A DNA stretch of 64,000 bases from Ignavibacteria bacterium (GCA_009773205.1 WPAE01000006.1:62001-126000), one strand, 5' to 3'. Positions 16,433 to 26,229 are shown, counted from the first letter of the stretch. Numbers and translations: made by a program. Notes: generated from the letters alone by a model not told the origin.

Positions 16433-18250
16433 TTATACATCATAAAAGTCGAAAATCAACTTCGCTTTTGCTTTACCAACAATTTTTAGTAATTCTTCTT
16501 CCGATGCCTTTTTTACAGCTTCTAAACTTCCAAGCCCTGTTAAAAGTTTTTGAGCAACTTTTTCGCCAATTCCTTTTATCTCAGTTAGTTCTGTTAAAAA
16601 AGTACGTTTGCTTCTTCGCTCTCGGTGAAAAGTAATTGCAAAGCGGTGTGCTTCATCGCGGATATGCTGAAGAAGTTTTAAGCTGCTAGATGTTTTGGGA
16701 ATTGACTGTGCTTCAGAATTACCCGGAATGAAAATTTCTTCTAAGCGTTTTGCTAATCCAATTATTTCGTAGTTTTTAATTTTTAGTTCATCCAAAATTT
16801 CTACTGCGCTGCTAAGCTGCCCTTTCCCCCCATCAACCATAATTAAATCTGGGAAGCGTAGTTTATCTTCAACAACGCGGCTGTAACGCCGGCGAATAAT
16901 TTCACGCATGCTTGCAAAATCATCCGGACCTTCTACTGTTTTAATAATAAATTTTCGGTACAGACTTTTTTTAGGTTTTCCATCTTCAAATACAACCATA
17001 CTTGCAACAGCATCGCTTCCTTGAATGTTACTGTTATCGAAGCATTCTATTAATCTCGGAAGTTTTTTCAAACGCAAATCTCTTTGCAGAGCGGAAAGCA
17101 CATAAGGAATGTTTCCTTCTTTTTTCATCTTCTGAAGCTGTATCTCTTTTAATGCGAGAATAGCATTTTGCTTACACATTACTAACAAAGATTTCGCTTC
17201 GCTTTGTCTTTGCGGAATAGTAAAACTAGTTTTTCTAACAGCTCTGCTGTTTAACCATTCCAATAGCGCGTCCGAATCTTCTGGTTCAAACTCAATTATA
17301 ATTTCTTTAGGCACTTCCACAAATTCATCGTAGTAAAATTTTAAGACTGCAGAATATATGTTTGCCGCACTTTCGTTTACTTCGGCAGATAATGTTAATT
17401 GTCTTTTGCCAACAAGTTTACCAGACCGAATGTTCAAGATTGTTGCAGAAACATCTTTACCTTCAAAAGCAGCGCTTATAATGTCTCTGTCTTCCATATC
17501 AGCCGAAACAACTCGCTGCTTCGATGTATAAACTTGAAGCTGTTCTAATCTATCTCGCAGTTCGGCGGCTTTTTCAAATTCTAATCTGCTCGAGGCTTCG
17601 AGCATCAGTTTTTTTAACTCATCAAGCAATTCATCGCCTTTGCCTCTAAATACTTTCACTGCTTGATTTACCATAGAATTATATCTTTCTGCATTAACAA
17701 GCCCTTCGCAGGGACCTTCACATTTTTTAATGTGATAATCCAAACAGATTTTAATCTTTTTCTTTTCAATTGCATCTTGAGTAATATCGAATTTGCAGCT
17801 GCGGATTCTGAAAATTTTGGTTATCAGTCTTAACGATGAGCGCATATTTTTAACATCTGTGTAAGGACCAAAATAGCGCGAGCCATCTTTAATTATATTT
17901 CTTGTAGGAAATATTTGCGGAAAGAGTTCATTGGTTACTCGTATATACGGAAATGATTTATCATCTTTTAATAAAACATTGTAGCGCGGTTTTAATTCTT
18001 TTATAAGATTGTTTTCTAAAACTAAAGCTTCTATTTCCGAATTAGTTACAATTATCTGCAAGTCTTCAATCTTAGATACTAAAATTTCTGTCTTTGGAGT
18101 ATCAATACATTTATGAAAATATGAACGAACTCTGTTCTTTAGATTTTTTGCCTTGCCGATATAAATTACTTTCCCTTTCTCGTTTAAGAATTGATAAATA
18201 CCCGGCAGAGACGGAAGATTTTCTAATTTATCATTTAGCAGTTCGTTCAT
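16433..18250 (-). CDS. uvrC: Excinuclease ABC subunit C
   Basis: The dual-incision nuclease of nucleotide excision repair: it is recruited by UvrB bound to damaged DNA and cuts on both sides. At 605 aa it has the normal full length. The N-terminal GIY-YIG nuclease is seen as LPGIYQFLNEKGKVIYIGKAKNL (about 15-37), a Cys cluster CLDYHIKKCEGPCEG (four cysteines) follows, then the UVR motif SRLEFEKAAELRDRLEQL (about 213-230) that binds UvrB, the RNase H-like second nuclease (IECFDNSNIQGSDAVASMVVF, MVDGGKGQLSSA), and C-terminal helix-hairpin-helix motifs (EIKGIGEKVAQKLL). Minus-strand; its end lies 13 nt from the SRP RNA terminator. Confidence 0.96.
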   Translation of the reverse strand: MNELLNDKLENLPSLPGIYQFLNEKGKVIYIGKAKNLKNRVRSYFHKCIDTPKTEILVSKIEDLQIIVTNSEIEALVLENNLIKELKPRYNVLLKDDKSFPYIRVTNELFPQIFPTRNIIKDGSRYFGPYTDVKNMRSSLRLITKIFRIRSCKFDITQDAIEKKKIKICLDYHIKKCEGPCEGLVNAERYNSMVNQAVKVFRGKGDELLDELKKLMLEASSRLEFEKAAELRDRLEQLQVYTSKQRVVSADMEDRDIISAAFEGKDVSATILNIRSGKLVGKRQLTLSAEVNESAANIYSAVLKFYYDEFVEVPKEIIIEFEPEDSDALLEWLNSRAVRKTSFTIPQRQSEAKSLLVMCKQNAILALKEIQLQKMKKEGNIPYVLSALQRDLRLKKLPRLIECFDNSNIQGSDAVASMVVFEDGKPKKSLYRKFIIKTVEGPDDFASMREIIRRRYSRVVEDKLRFPDLIMVDGGKGQLSSAVEILDELKIKNYEIIGLAKRLEEIFIPGNSEAQSIPKTSSSLKLLQHIRDEAHRFAITFHRERRSKRTFLTELTEIKGIGEKVAQKLLTGLGSLEAVKKASEEELLKIVGKAKAKLIFDFYDV

Positions 18251-18289
18251 ACTATGGAATTTTGTTGAGGAAAAAATAACAACAGATTA

Positions 18290-18320
18290 GTAAAATAAAA
18301 AAGCCGGAAGTAACTCCGGC
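18290..18320 (-). terminator. Rho-independent terminator after glgC
   Basis: GCCGGA (18303-18308) and TCCGGC (18315-18320) form a 6-bp stem. Read on the minus strand it is followed by a U-rich run (complement of the A-tract at 18291-18302). It lies 18 nt downstream of the glgC stop, separating glgC from uvrC. Confidence 0.75.
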
Positions 18321-18338
18321 GTTAAATTGCTGCGGCAG

Positions 18339-19574
18339 TTAAAATTTGTAATCTTTTGGAATGATTACAATACCAGTTTCAGAAACTGTAAAACGTTTCT
18401 TATCGGTTTCAATGTCAAAACCAATTTCCATTCCTTCCGGCACAGAAACATTTTTATCAATAATCGAACGCCTAATTCTTGCGTGTCTATTTATTTTACA
18501 ATTATCAAAAATTATCGAGTCTGTTATGTAAGAGTAACTGTTTATACGCACATTAAACCCAACAATAGAGCGTTCAACTAAACCACCGGAAACTATAGTT
18601 CCATCAGATATTAAAGAGTTGAACGCGCGCCCAACTCTTTCACCCTCGTGCGAAATTGTTTTTGCCGGAGGGAACTGCAATTGACGTGTTCTTAGCGGCC
18701 AATCAAAATCGTATAAATTAAAATGAGGATTAACGTTAATTAAATCCATACTTGCAGCATAATAGCTGTCAATTGTTCCAACATCAACCCAGTAAGGCTG
18801 TGCTTTTTTATTCTCATCTATAAAGCGGTAAGATTGAACGTGGTAATTATTCTTGATCATATAAGGTATTACATCTTTACCAAAATCATGGTTTGGAATT
18901 TTTTCCTTGTCCATTTTGTGAAGTACTTCTTTAAGCGCATTAACGTTAAAAACATAAATGCCCATATTTACAAATGATAAAGCCTGTTTGCCGGGAATAG
19001 ATGGCGGGTTCTTCGGCTTTTCGATGAATGATTTTACTTTGTAATCGTTATCAATCTCAATCACGCCAAATCTATCAGCTATAGATTTAGGTACTTCCAT
19101 ACTTGCAATAGAAAGCGCAGCATTTTTTTCGTGGTGATATTGAATCATTTTCAAGTAATCCATCTTGTAAATGTGATCTCCGGAAAGCAGCAGCAACTGT
19201 TCATAATTTTCATCTTCAATCAAATTTAGGTTCTGATGAACGGCATTTGCAGTTCCTAAATACCAGTTGTTGCTGGTTTTAAGCTGCGGTGGAATTGAGT
19301 AAATAAATTCTCCCAAATCTGGATTGAAGATATTCCATGCTTCGTAGAGGTGGCGGCTTAATGAATCCGATTTGTACTGAGTTATTACAAAAATTTTACG
19401 AAGACCGGAATTCAAGCAATTAGAAAGTGTGAAATCAATAATTCTGTACTTACCGCCGAATGGTACAGAAGGTTTAGTTCTTTCTTTTGTTAATGGAAAA
19501 AGACGTTCGCCCTGCCCGCCGGCTAAAATCATAGTAAGAGTTTTGCGTAAAGTGGTTGATCCTGTGTAAGCCAT
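18339..19574 (-). CDS. glgC: Glucose-1-phosphate adenylyltransferase
   Basis: Makes ADP-glucose from glucose-1-phosphate and ATP, the committed step of bacterial glycogen synthesis. At 411 aa it has the normal length. The N-terminal nucleotidyltransferase signature reads LAGGQGERLFPLTKERTKPSVPFGG (first 20 residues from position 17), with KYRIIDFTLSNCLNSG after it. LSGDHIYKMDY holds the metal and sugar-phosphate site, and WVDVGTIDSYYAASMDL the sugar-binding segment. A C-terminal left-handed beta-helix follows (DGTIVSGGLVERSIVGFNVR). No glycogen synthase or branching enzyme lies nearby. The gene stands alone on the minus strand with its own terminator. Confidence 0.95.
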   Translation of the reverse strand: MAYTGSTTLRKTLTMILAGGQGERLFPLTKERTKPSVPFGGKYRIIDFTLSNCLNSGLRKIFVITQYKSDSLSRHLYEAWNIFNPDLGEFIYSIPPQLKTSNNWYLGTANAVHQNLNLIEDENYEQLLLLSGDHIYKMDYLKMIQYHHEKNAALSIASMEVPKSIADRFGVIEIDNDYKVKSFIEKPKNPPSIPGKQALSFVNMGIYVFNVNALKEVLHKMDKEKIPNHDFGKDVIPYMIKNNYHVQSYRFIDENKKAQPYWVDVGTIDSYYAASMDLINVNPHFNLYDFDWPLRTRQLQFPPAKTISHEGERVGRAFNSLISDGTIVSGGLVERSIVGFNVRINSYSYITDSIIFDNCKINRHARIRRSIIDKNVSVPEGMEIGFDIETDKKRFTVSETGIVIIPKDYKF

Positions 19575-19679
19575 ATTTATCTCGATGGAGTGTTACTTAA
19601 AATATATTTAATTAGCAATTGATTGGCAAACTATGAAATTGTTAACTTTGAATTGAGGTCATACATAAATTCAATATTA

Positions 19680-21386
19680 ATGAAGCAAAAAAACGTTATT
19701 TATCTTTTTTTATCATTCTTAATCTGCACTCTTATAGTTGGCAGTTATTCAATTTATTATATTATTCAGAATAGCTTCGCGCTAGGATTAAGCAATGCCT
19801 ATTCCGCTGGACTTGCGCTTAAAGAATTTAACGCTGAAAAACTTGCCAAGTATAACCCAAGCACACAGCGAGCTTTAGATGTTATTCATTACTTGTTAAA
19901 GATTGATCTTGATACTCAAAAGAAAAAAATAAGCGGCGATGTTACTATTACCATGAATATTAATGATCCTAACGCAAAGTTAATTCCCATTAACTTCTAT
20001 GATAATATGGTGGTAAAGTCTGTTCAGATAAACGGAGTAGAAGCAAGATTTAGCCGCGAGACAAAAATTCTTTCCATTCAAAAAAACTCTATTGAACAGG
20101 ATTCGGTAAAGGTTAGAATTATTTACAGCGGCACTCCAAAAAGTTTAGGGTTTGGCTCTTTCAATTTTGAAACACATCAAAACCATCCATTTGTATATAC
20201 ACTCAACGAACCTGTTTTTGCATCTACTTGGTTCCCTTGCGTTGATTTACCTGATGACAAGGCTCAAGCAGATATTTACATAACAAACGATTCTTGCTGT
20301 GTTTCTATTTCAAATGGTAGATTAATCAGTATAAAAGATGTAGGCATCAAAAAAACTTATCATTGGAAAACTATTTACCCAATCTCCACTTATTTGATTG
20401 CAATATACTCGGGCAAGTATAAATCGTTTTCGCAGAAATATGTTTCTGTAACTAAAGACACACTTAATCTTACTTACTACGCTTTTGAAAGCAACCTTGA
20501 AAATGCAAGAAAAGATTTCTCTGATCATCCAGAGTACTTTAAAGTCTTTGAAGAAATATTTGGTGAATATCCTTTCGTTAAGGAAAAATATAGCGTAGCT
20601 GAATTTCTTTGGCAGTATGGTGCTATGGAACACCAAACTATTACTGGTATTGGTTCTAACTTTGTTGGAGGAAATAAATTCTTTACAGACGTTTTAGTAC
20701 ACGAACTTGCTCATCACTGGTGGGGAAATGCTGTTGGGCCAAAAACATGGAAAGACATTTGGCTTAACGAAGGGTTTGCAACATATTCTGAAGCGCTTTA
20801 TTGGGAAGTAATTGCCGGACACAAAGCATTACAAACAACAATCAATGCAAAGTTTGGAACTTTTAACGATGGTAAGCTATATGATCCAGGCGATGCCTTG
20901 TTTGGAACTCTTATTTACAACAAAGGCGCTTGGGTTTTGCACATGCTTCGTAAAGAAATTGGCGACGAAAAATTTTTCTTGGCTCTAAAAGAATATTTGA
21001 AGCTGTACAAATACTCAAATGCTTCTACAAATGATTTCAAAAAAGTTTGCGAGAAAGTTAGTGGAATTAAACTCAATCAGTTTTTTAATCAGTGGGTTTA
21101 TAACGGAGAAGGAATAATTGAACTCGCTTACGATTGGAGCTTTGAGGAAGCCAATTCAGAATTTTCTTTTGTCTTGAACACAGAACAGTTACAAAATGGC
21201 TACGATATTTATAAATTTCCAGTCGAAGTAAAAATTATTTATGATGAAAACGAAAGCGAAACAAAAATTTTGCGTATAGAAAACAGGCGGCAAAGATTTA
21301 ATTTTATACTTAAGAAGAAACCAAAAAATGTTTTGTTTGATCCAGATAAGTGGCTTTTGGCTACTTTCGAATCGAGGAACGATTAA
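19680..21386 (+). CDS. M1 family metallopeptidase, membrane-anchored
   Basis: A gluzincin aminopeptidase-like protein. I start it at ATG 19680 (568 aa), which places a hydrophobic anchor or uncleaved signal at residues 5-30; an in-frame TTG at 19623 would add 19 polar residues. HELAH at 341-345 with Glu364 in NEGFATY forms the zinc site. The exopeptidase motif that normally reads G-A-M-E-N is GAMEH here (314-318): the catalytic-site Glu is kept but Asn is His. The N-terminal beta-sandwich (LDVIHYLLKIDLD) is typical of M1. Without an ERAP-like C-terminal helical domain it is a short M1 protein. Probably periplasmic. It is divergent from glgC and begins a three-gene run with lpxH-like and PBP1A genes. 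Confidence 0.88.
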   Translation: MKQKNVIYLFLSFLICTLIVGSYSIYYIIQNSFALGLSNAYSAGLALKEFNAEKLAKYNPSTQRALDVIHYLLKIDLDTQKKKISGDVTITMNINDPNAKLIPINFYDNMVVKSVQINGVEARFSRETKILSIQKNSIEQDSVKVRIIYSGTPKSLGFGSFNFETHQNHPFVYTLNEPVFASTWFPCVDLPDDKAQADIYITNDSCCVSISNGRLISIKDVGIKKTYHWKTIYPISTYLIAIYSGKYKSFSQKYVSVTKDTLNLTYYAFESNLENARKDFSDHPEYFKVFEEIFGEYPFVKEKYSVAEFLWQYGAMEHQTITGIGSNFVGGNKFFTDVLVHELAHHWWGNAVGPKTWKDIWLNEGFATYSEALYWEVIAGHKALQTTINAKFGTFNDGKLYDPGDALFGTLIYNKGAWVLHMLRKEIGDEKFFLALKEYLKLYKYSNASTNDFKKVCEKVSGIKLNQFFNQWVYNGEGIIELAYDWSFEEANSEFSFVLNTEQLQNGYDIYKFPVEVKIIYDENESETKILRIENRRQRFNFILKKKPKNVLFDPDKWLLATFESRND

Positions 21387-21389
21387 GAT

Positions 21390-22106
21390 TTGAAAACCTA
21401 TTTCTTTATATCGGACGTTCATTTAGGACTGCAAAGCGAGCAGTTAGAAAAAGCTAAAGAAAAAAAGTTTGTTGAATTTCTAAAATATGCTAAGTCAAAC
21501 GCCGATGAATTGTTTATTGTTGGTGATTTATTTGATTACTGGTTTGAATACAAACGCGTAATGCAAAAAGGATTTATTCGTACACTCGGAGCTTTGGCTT
21601 CGCTTAGAGATTCCGGCAAAGAAATCCACTACATAATTGGCAACCACGATTTTCTACATAAAGATTTCTTTACTAAAGAAATTGGTGCTAAAGTTTATGA
21701 AGAAGAATTAAGCATAGAACTAAACGGTAAAAAGTTTTTTATTGCTCACGGCGATGGCTTGATGGTTGGAGATAACGGTTACAAAATGCTGAAGAAAGTT
21801 CTTCGCAATAAATTTATACAAAGAGTTTATTCTCTAATTCATCCAGATTTGGGAATAAAGATAGCCAGCCGTACAAGCAAAGCGAGCAGAGATTATACAT
21901 CAACAAAAGATTACGGCAAGTTTAGCGGCTTACTTGAGACCGCAAAGCAACTTATTGACAAAGAATATGATTACATAATTTTCGGGCATTCACACGAAAG
22001 AATAATTGAAACAATTGATAACGGGACCTATGTTAATCTAGGCGCTTGGCTGCAAAAACCATGCTACGGAAAATTTACAAACAATTTTGAGATTATAGAC
22101 TGGTAA
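21390..22106 (+). CDS. LpxH-like calcineurin phosphoesterase (UDP-2,3-diacylglucosamine diphosphatase)
   Basis: A 238-aa metallophosphoesterase with all dinuclear metal motifs: SDVHLG (8-13), GDLFDYWFE (about 45-53), GNHDF (about 84-88), AHGDGL (about 118-123) and FGHSHE (about 193-198). The DYWFE wording and size fit LpxH, which splits UDP-2,3-diacylglucosamine into lipid X and UMP in lipid A synthesis at the inner membrane. Close LpxG/LpxH-like relatives with other substrates exist, so I leave the symbol empty. The start is TTG at 21390, preceded by GAGGAACG; the gap to the upstream M1 stop is 3 nt and to the PBP1A ATG 4 nt, indicating one operon. Confidence 0.85.
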   Translation: MKTYFFISDVHLGLQSEQLEKAKEKKFVEFLKYAKSNADELFIVGDLFDYWFEYKRVMQKGFIRTLGALASLRDSGKEIHYIIGNHDFLHKDFFTKEIGAKVYEEELSIELNGKKFFIAHGDGLMVGDNGYKMLKKVLRNKFIQRVYSLIHPDLGIKIASRTSKASRDYTSTKDYGKFSGLLETAKQLIDKEYDYIIFGHSHERIIETIDNGTYVNLGAWLQKPCYGKFTNNFEIIDW

Positions 22107-22110
22107 TAAA

Positions 22111-24417
22111 ATGGAAATTAAGAGACCTAATCAGCTTCTAAAAAATGTGAAGAAACCTAAAAAGAAAAACTTACGATATATAATTCTTAGTACTGGATTA
22201 TTATTTCTAACTGCATCAATTCTCTTTTTCTTGTATGTATTTGAAGGATTAGTTTCGCTCGAAGAACTTGAAAACCCGAAGGCGCAATTAGCGAGCAATG
22301 TTTATAGTATAGATGGCGAATTGATTGATCAGTTTTATAACGAGAACCGTGTTGAAGTAAGCATAGACAGCATTCCGCCTCTTGTAATTAACGCACTTAT
22401 TGCTACAGAAGACAAAAAATTCTACGATCATTGGGGCGTTGATTTGCAAAGATTTATCAAAGCTATGGTTAAGAATGTTGTTTTGTTTAGAAGAGAGGGC
22501 GCAAGTACAATTACAATGCAGCTTGCAAAAAACCTTTACGGATTTAAAGTTAAGAATGAAAACAGAGTTGGAACGGTAATAAGAAAAATTAGAGAGTGGA
22601 TAACAGCCGTTCAGATTGAAAAAACTTATACTAAGCGCGAAATTTTAGAAATGTACTTTAATATTTCATATTTCGGGAGAAGTGCTTACGGAATTTCTAT
22701 GGCGTCTAAAATCTATTTTGATAAAGATGTTAAAGACCTGTCAGTTCAAGATGCAGGAATTCTAGTATCACTTCTCAAATCACCTGGCGGATATGACCCG
22801 TTTAAAAAGTACGATAACGCTTTTAGAAGAAGAAATCTTGTAATGCAAAACATGGTTGATGAAGGATTCTTATCAGAAGAATCTTATGAAAAATTGAAAC
22901 TCGAAAAAATTAAAGTGTCGTATAAAAAAGTTCATGAAAAAATTTATGGCTCGTTAGCTCCCCACTTTGTTGAATATATTCGTCAGCAGTTAGAAAGGCT
23001 TTCCGATAAATATGGCTTCGATATTTATGAAGGAGGCTTGAGAATTTACACCACGTTAGACAGCAGAATGCAAAAAATTGCAAACAGAGCGGCACAACTG
23101 CATCTTGATAGATACCAAAAACAATTTGACGCCAGCTGGAATTGGAATAGATATAATGCTATTCTCAAAGAAGTTTTAGACCGTGCTATTAAAAATAGAC
23201 CGGAGTACAAATCTGCTAACACTCCAGAGGAAAGAAGAACTTTCTATAACAAAATTATTAAAGACCAAAATTTTGTTGATTCTGTAAAGAATGAAGAAAA
23301 GAAAATTGAAGTAGGTTTTGTAGCATTAGATACAAAGACTGGGGAAATCCGAGCAATGGTAGGCGGGCGCGATCCAAAATTTAAATATGGATTGAACCAC
23401 ACTACACAAATTAGGAGACAGCCTGGTTCCGCTTTTAAACCGTTTGTTTATACAGTTGCTATAGATCGCGGATTATATCCAGCTTATCCAATAGAAAACA
23501 AACCTTTTTCTTTTAACGATGGTTCTGCAAAACTTTGGAGCCCGGCAAATTTTGATCATACTACTGGTGGGTTCACTACTCTGCGTTCGGCATTAGCGCA
23601 GTCTTACAATCTTGTAGCTGCAAGATTAGTAATTGAAAATGATTACGTTCCACTTCCAGAACTTGGAAGGTTTGCTGCTTTAATGGGAATCAAAACGAAG
23701 TTAAACTTAACACCAGCAATTTCCTTAGGTACCTCTGTTGTTACTCCATTAGAGCTTGTTAGCGGTTTTGCTACTTTAGGCAACAAAGGGGTTTATAATG
23801 AACCAATCTCGATCTTAAGGATTGAAGATAAAGATGGTGTTGTAATTGCAAATTTTAATAGCGAGGCAAGAGAAGCAATATCTGAAGAAACTGCTTACAT
23901 TGTAACAGATATGATGACTACAGTAATGCAATCCGGAACAGGCGCTTCCGCTCGCTCTGTATATAATTTCCAAAGACCAGCAGCGGGCAAAACTGGAACT
24001 AACACAGATTATGCAGATGCATGGTTTGTTGGGTTTACGCCGCAAATAACAGCAGGGGTTTGGGTTGGGTTTGATGATCAAAGGATTACATTTACCGGAA
24101 GTTATGGACAAGGTTCTGCCGCCGCATTACCTATCTGGGCAATTTTTATGCACGATGTTTATGCGCAGATAAATATTCCGTTTGAAGATTTTCAAGTTCC
24201 TGCAAATGGAAATGTAATTCAAGCAATTTTCTGCAAAGAATCAATTTATGAGACCGGAAGACCTCGACTCGTTTCACCTGCATGTAGATCTGGGTCTGTT
24301 ACAGATATTATTAATGTAAAAGATTTGCCGCCGGTTTATGATCCGGATGATATATTTGAACCAAGATTTAATTCTTTTCCGTACAATGATACAATCGGTT
24401 CGAAAATTAGAAATTAA
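22111..24417 (+). CDS. Class A penicillin-binding protein (PBP1A family)
   Basis: A bifunctional peptidoglycan synthase of 768 aa: glycosyltransferase polymerising lipid II and transpeptidase cross-linking stems in the periplasm. One membrane anchor lies at about 22-44 after a Lys-rich cytosolic tail. The GT51 domain shows ATEDKKFYDHWGVD (catalytic Glu100) and GASTITMQLAKNLY (130-143). The transpeptidase has nucleophile Ser440 in GSAFKPF, SYN at 498-500 and KTGT at 627-630, all intact. The length is normal. Last gene of the M1-LpxH-like-PBP operon; the tRNA-Leu gene follows 64 nt downstream. Confidence 0.95.
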   Translation: MEIKRPNQLLKNVKKPKKKNLRYIILSTGLLFLTASILFFLYVFEGLVSLEELENPKAQLASNVYSIDGELIDQFYNENRVEVSIDSIPPLVINALIATEDKKFYDHWGVDLQRFIKAMVKNVVLFRREGASTITMQLAKNLYGFKVKNENRVGTVIRKIREWITAVQIEKTYTKREILEMYFNISYFGRSAYGISMASKIYFDKDVKDLSVQDAGILVSLLKSPGGYDPFKKYDNAFRRRNLVMQNMVDEGFLSEESYEKLKLEKIKVSYKKVHEKIYGSLAPHFVEYIRQQLERLSDKYGFDIYEGGLRIYTTLDSRMQKIANRAAQLHLDRYQKQFDASWNWNRYNAILKEVLDRAIKNRPEYKSANTPEERRTFYNKIIKDQNFVDSVKNEEKKIEVGFVALDTKTGEIRAMVGGRDPKFKYGLNHTTQIRRQPGSAFKPFVYTVAIDRGLYPAYPIENKPFSFNDGSAKLWSPANFDHTTGGFTTLRSALAQSYNLVAARLVIENDYVPLPELGRFAALMGIKTKLNLTPAISLGTSVVTPLELVSGFATLGNKGVYNEPISILRIEDKDGVVIANFNSEAREAISEETAYIVTDMMTTVMQSGTGASARSVYNFQRPAAGKTGTNTDYADAWFVGFTPQITAGVWVGFDDQRITFTGSYGQGSAAALPIWAIFMHDVYAQINIPFEDFQVPANGNVIQAIFCKESIYETGRPRLVSPACRSGSVTDIINVKDLPPVYDPDDIFEPRFNSFPYNDTIGSKIRN

Positions 24418-24481
24418 AGAGGATGATTTTTGTAAAACCAAAACCTCTTCTGTAAGTTTGAAATGAAATTTTGTTTTGACT

Positions 24482-24565
24482 GCCCGGATGGCGGAAATGG
24501 TAGACGCGTTAGTTTCAGGAGCTAATTGGCGAAAGTCAGTGCAGGTTCGAGTCCTGTTCCGGGCA
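24482..24565 (+). tRNA. tRNA-Leu (anticodon CAG)
   Basis: Acceptor arms GCCCGGA (24482-24488) and TCCGGGC (24558-24564) pair perfectly, with discriminator A. The D-arm region GGCGGAAATGGTAGACGC is typical of bacterial tRNA-Leu. The anticodon arm TTAGT-TT-CAG-GA-GCTAA gives anticodon CAG. A long variable arm (TGGCGAAAGTCAG) makes it class II. The T-arm is CAGG-TTCGAGT-CCTG. The 3' CCA is not encoded. Confidence 0.97.
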
Positions 24566-24617
24566 CAATTTTTTACAAACAACTAACCGGCAGCCTGCCC
24601 AAATTTCAAATAATTAA

Positions 24618-26060
24618 ATGAAAAAATTTCTTCTCATATTATTTTTTTTAAATATTTCTAAAACAATTATTGCTCAAACTAATTGGTTGATTTTTAAAGC
24701 TGCTCCAATTCCCTCTAATTCTTTAGAGAATCATTTTCCATTTAAAATACAAAAAGGCAACAAAGAAAATATATCTATTAACGATACACAGATATATAGC
24801 TTTTTGAAGGAAGAATATTTAAGGAAAGTTAATACAATTCCAGAAAATTTTATTGTATGCATGCTTCAAGATAAAAAAGGAAGTATTTGGTTTGGCACTT
24901 TCGGCGGCGGCTTAGCAAAGTTTGATGGTATAAAATGGAAAGTTTTCAACACATTCAATTCTTTGCTGCCCAGCGATGTTGTTTATTCTCTTGCTGTTGA
25001 TAATAATAATAATATTTGGATTGGTACAGTTGACGGCTTAGCAAAATTTGATGGTATAAACTGGGAAGTGTTCAACGAAACTAATTCTAAGATTCCTTCC
25101 AATATGATTTACTCTTTAGCAATTGATAAACAAGATAACAAGTGGATAGGGACAACAAAAGGATTGGCGCGGCTGTCGCGAACAAACTGGAAAATTTTTG
25201 ACAAGCGTAATTCTAAAATCCCACACAATCACGTTACATCTCTTGCCGTAGATAATGAAAATAGGTTGTGGGCAGGAACATTTGGTGGTTTAGCAAAATT
25301 TGATGGTGTAAGCTGGAGCTTATTTAAAGAAAGCAATTCACCATTACCATATAACGATATTTATTCACTTTCTGTTGATAAAGCAAATAAAATTTATATT
25401 GGAACTTGGGGAGGCGGGTTTGCAACACTGCATAAAAGCAAATGGAAAATTTTTAGAAAGAGTAATTCTAAACTTCCGGATAATTTTGTGTCTTCTATTA
25501 TTATAGACGACAGAAAAAGAGTGTTTGTGGGTACGCTTAGCGGCATGGCAAAAGTAAACGGTTCTAAATGGAGTATATTCAAAAATTCAAATTCTCCGTT
25601 GCCAAGCAACTTTATCTATTCTTTATTGAAGGATAATTTTGGCAATACTTGGGTGGGTACTGAAAATGGATTGGCTGTTTATAATGATTCTGGGTTTAGA
25701 TTTGAAATAAAAAAATTTGAAACTGTAAAAGAAGAATTGTCAAAAGTAGCTCATCATCAGCAAATATTAATTGGTTACACTAAACCTAGCAATAACAATA
25801 CAATCGAAAATATTTTCTATAACAGAAAAGGAAACAAAATATTTGCGACATTCACAATTCAAAAAAGAGAGTACTTTTCTGTTGTACTTGAAAATCCTTT
25901 AACCAATGAATCAGTCGCAATAAAAAATGAAATTCTTGAAATTGGGAAACATCTATTAGAATTTAGTTTAGAAAATGCTGAAGAAAACTTCTATCTGCTC
26001 AGAATTACTATTGGAGATTATATTTGTATTAAAAAAATTCACTTTGTTGATTTCGACTGA
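24618..26060 (+). CDS. Secreted seven-unit 'two-component regulator propeller' protein
   Basis: A 480-aa exported protein with signal peptide MKKFLLILFFLNISKTIIAQ. From about residue 80 to 360 it has seven consecutive units of about 42-43 residues, each reading roughly D-x-x-x-N-x-W-I-G-T-x-x-G-L-A-K-F-D-G-x-x-W, ending N-S-x-x-P. This is the Reg_prop beta-propeller seen in the sensor part of hybrid two-component proteins, but no kinase or membrane anchor follows. The last about 100 residues are beta-rich and end YLLRITIGDYICIKKIHFVD, resembling a degenerate T9SS-type tail. The regular unit length suggests a closed seven-blade propeller. Role unknown; probably a surface or periplasmic binding protein. 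Confidence 0.8.
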   Translation: MKKFLLILFFLNISKTIIAQTNWLIFKAAPIPSNSLENHFPFKIQKGNKENISINDTQIYSFLKEEYLRKVNTIPENFIVCMLQDKKGSIWFGTFGGGLAKFDGIKWKVFNTFNSLLPSDVVYSLAVDNNNNIWIGTVDGLAKFDGINWEVFNETNSKIPSNMIYSLAIDKQDNKWIGTTKGLARLSRTNWKIFDKRNSKIPHNHVTSLAVDNENRLWAGTFGGLAKFDGVSWSLFKESNSPLPYNDIYSLSVDKANKIYIGTWGGGFATLHKSKWKIFRKSNSKLPDNFVSSIIIDDRKRVFVGTLSGMAKVNGSKWSIFKNSNSPLPSNFIYSLLKDNFGNTWVGTENGLAVYNDSGFRFEIKKFETVKEELSKVAHHQQILIGYTKPSNNNTIENIFYNRKGNKIFATFTIQKREYFSVVLENPLTNESVAIKNEILEIGKHLLEFSLENAEENFYLLRITIGDYICIKKIHFVDFD

Positions 26061-26083
26061 TAAACAAACTAACATTCTTTAAC

Positions 26084-26116
26084 AGAAGTTCTATTCTGAT
26101 GTTGAGAATAACTTCT
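26084..26116 (+). terminator. Bulged hairpin downstream of propeller gene
   Basis: AGAAGT-TC-TATTCT pairs with AGAATA-ACTTCT (12 bp with a two-base bulge, 7-nt loop), starting 24 nt after the stop codon. No U-tract follows, so terminator function is only a guess. Confidence 0.35.
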
Positions 26117-26229
26117 AACAACAAAAGAAATCCTTTAGCAACAAAGAGGTTGAAAAAAAACAATTTTTCCCCGATAATAGACTTGCGGTTAAAAATAACT
26201 TTGTAATAAAGTTAATAAAGGAGACTGCT

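Noticed and set aside
24618-25700. CRISPR-like or tandem DNA repeat array
   Set aside because: The periodicity is about 128 nt and coding: it reflects propeller blades, with no spacer-repeat structure. I saw no CRISPR array in the window.
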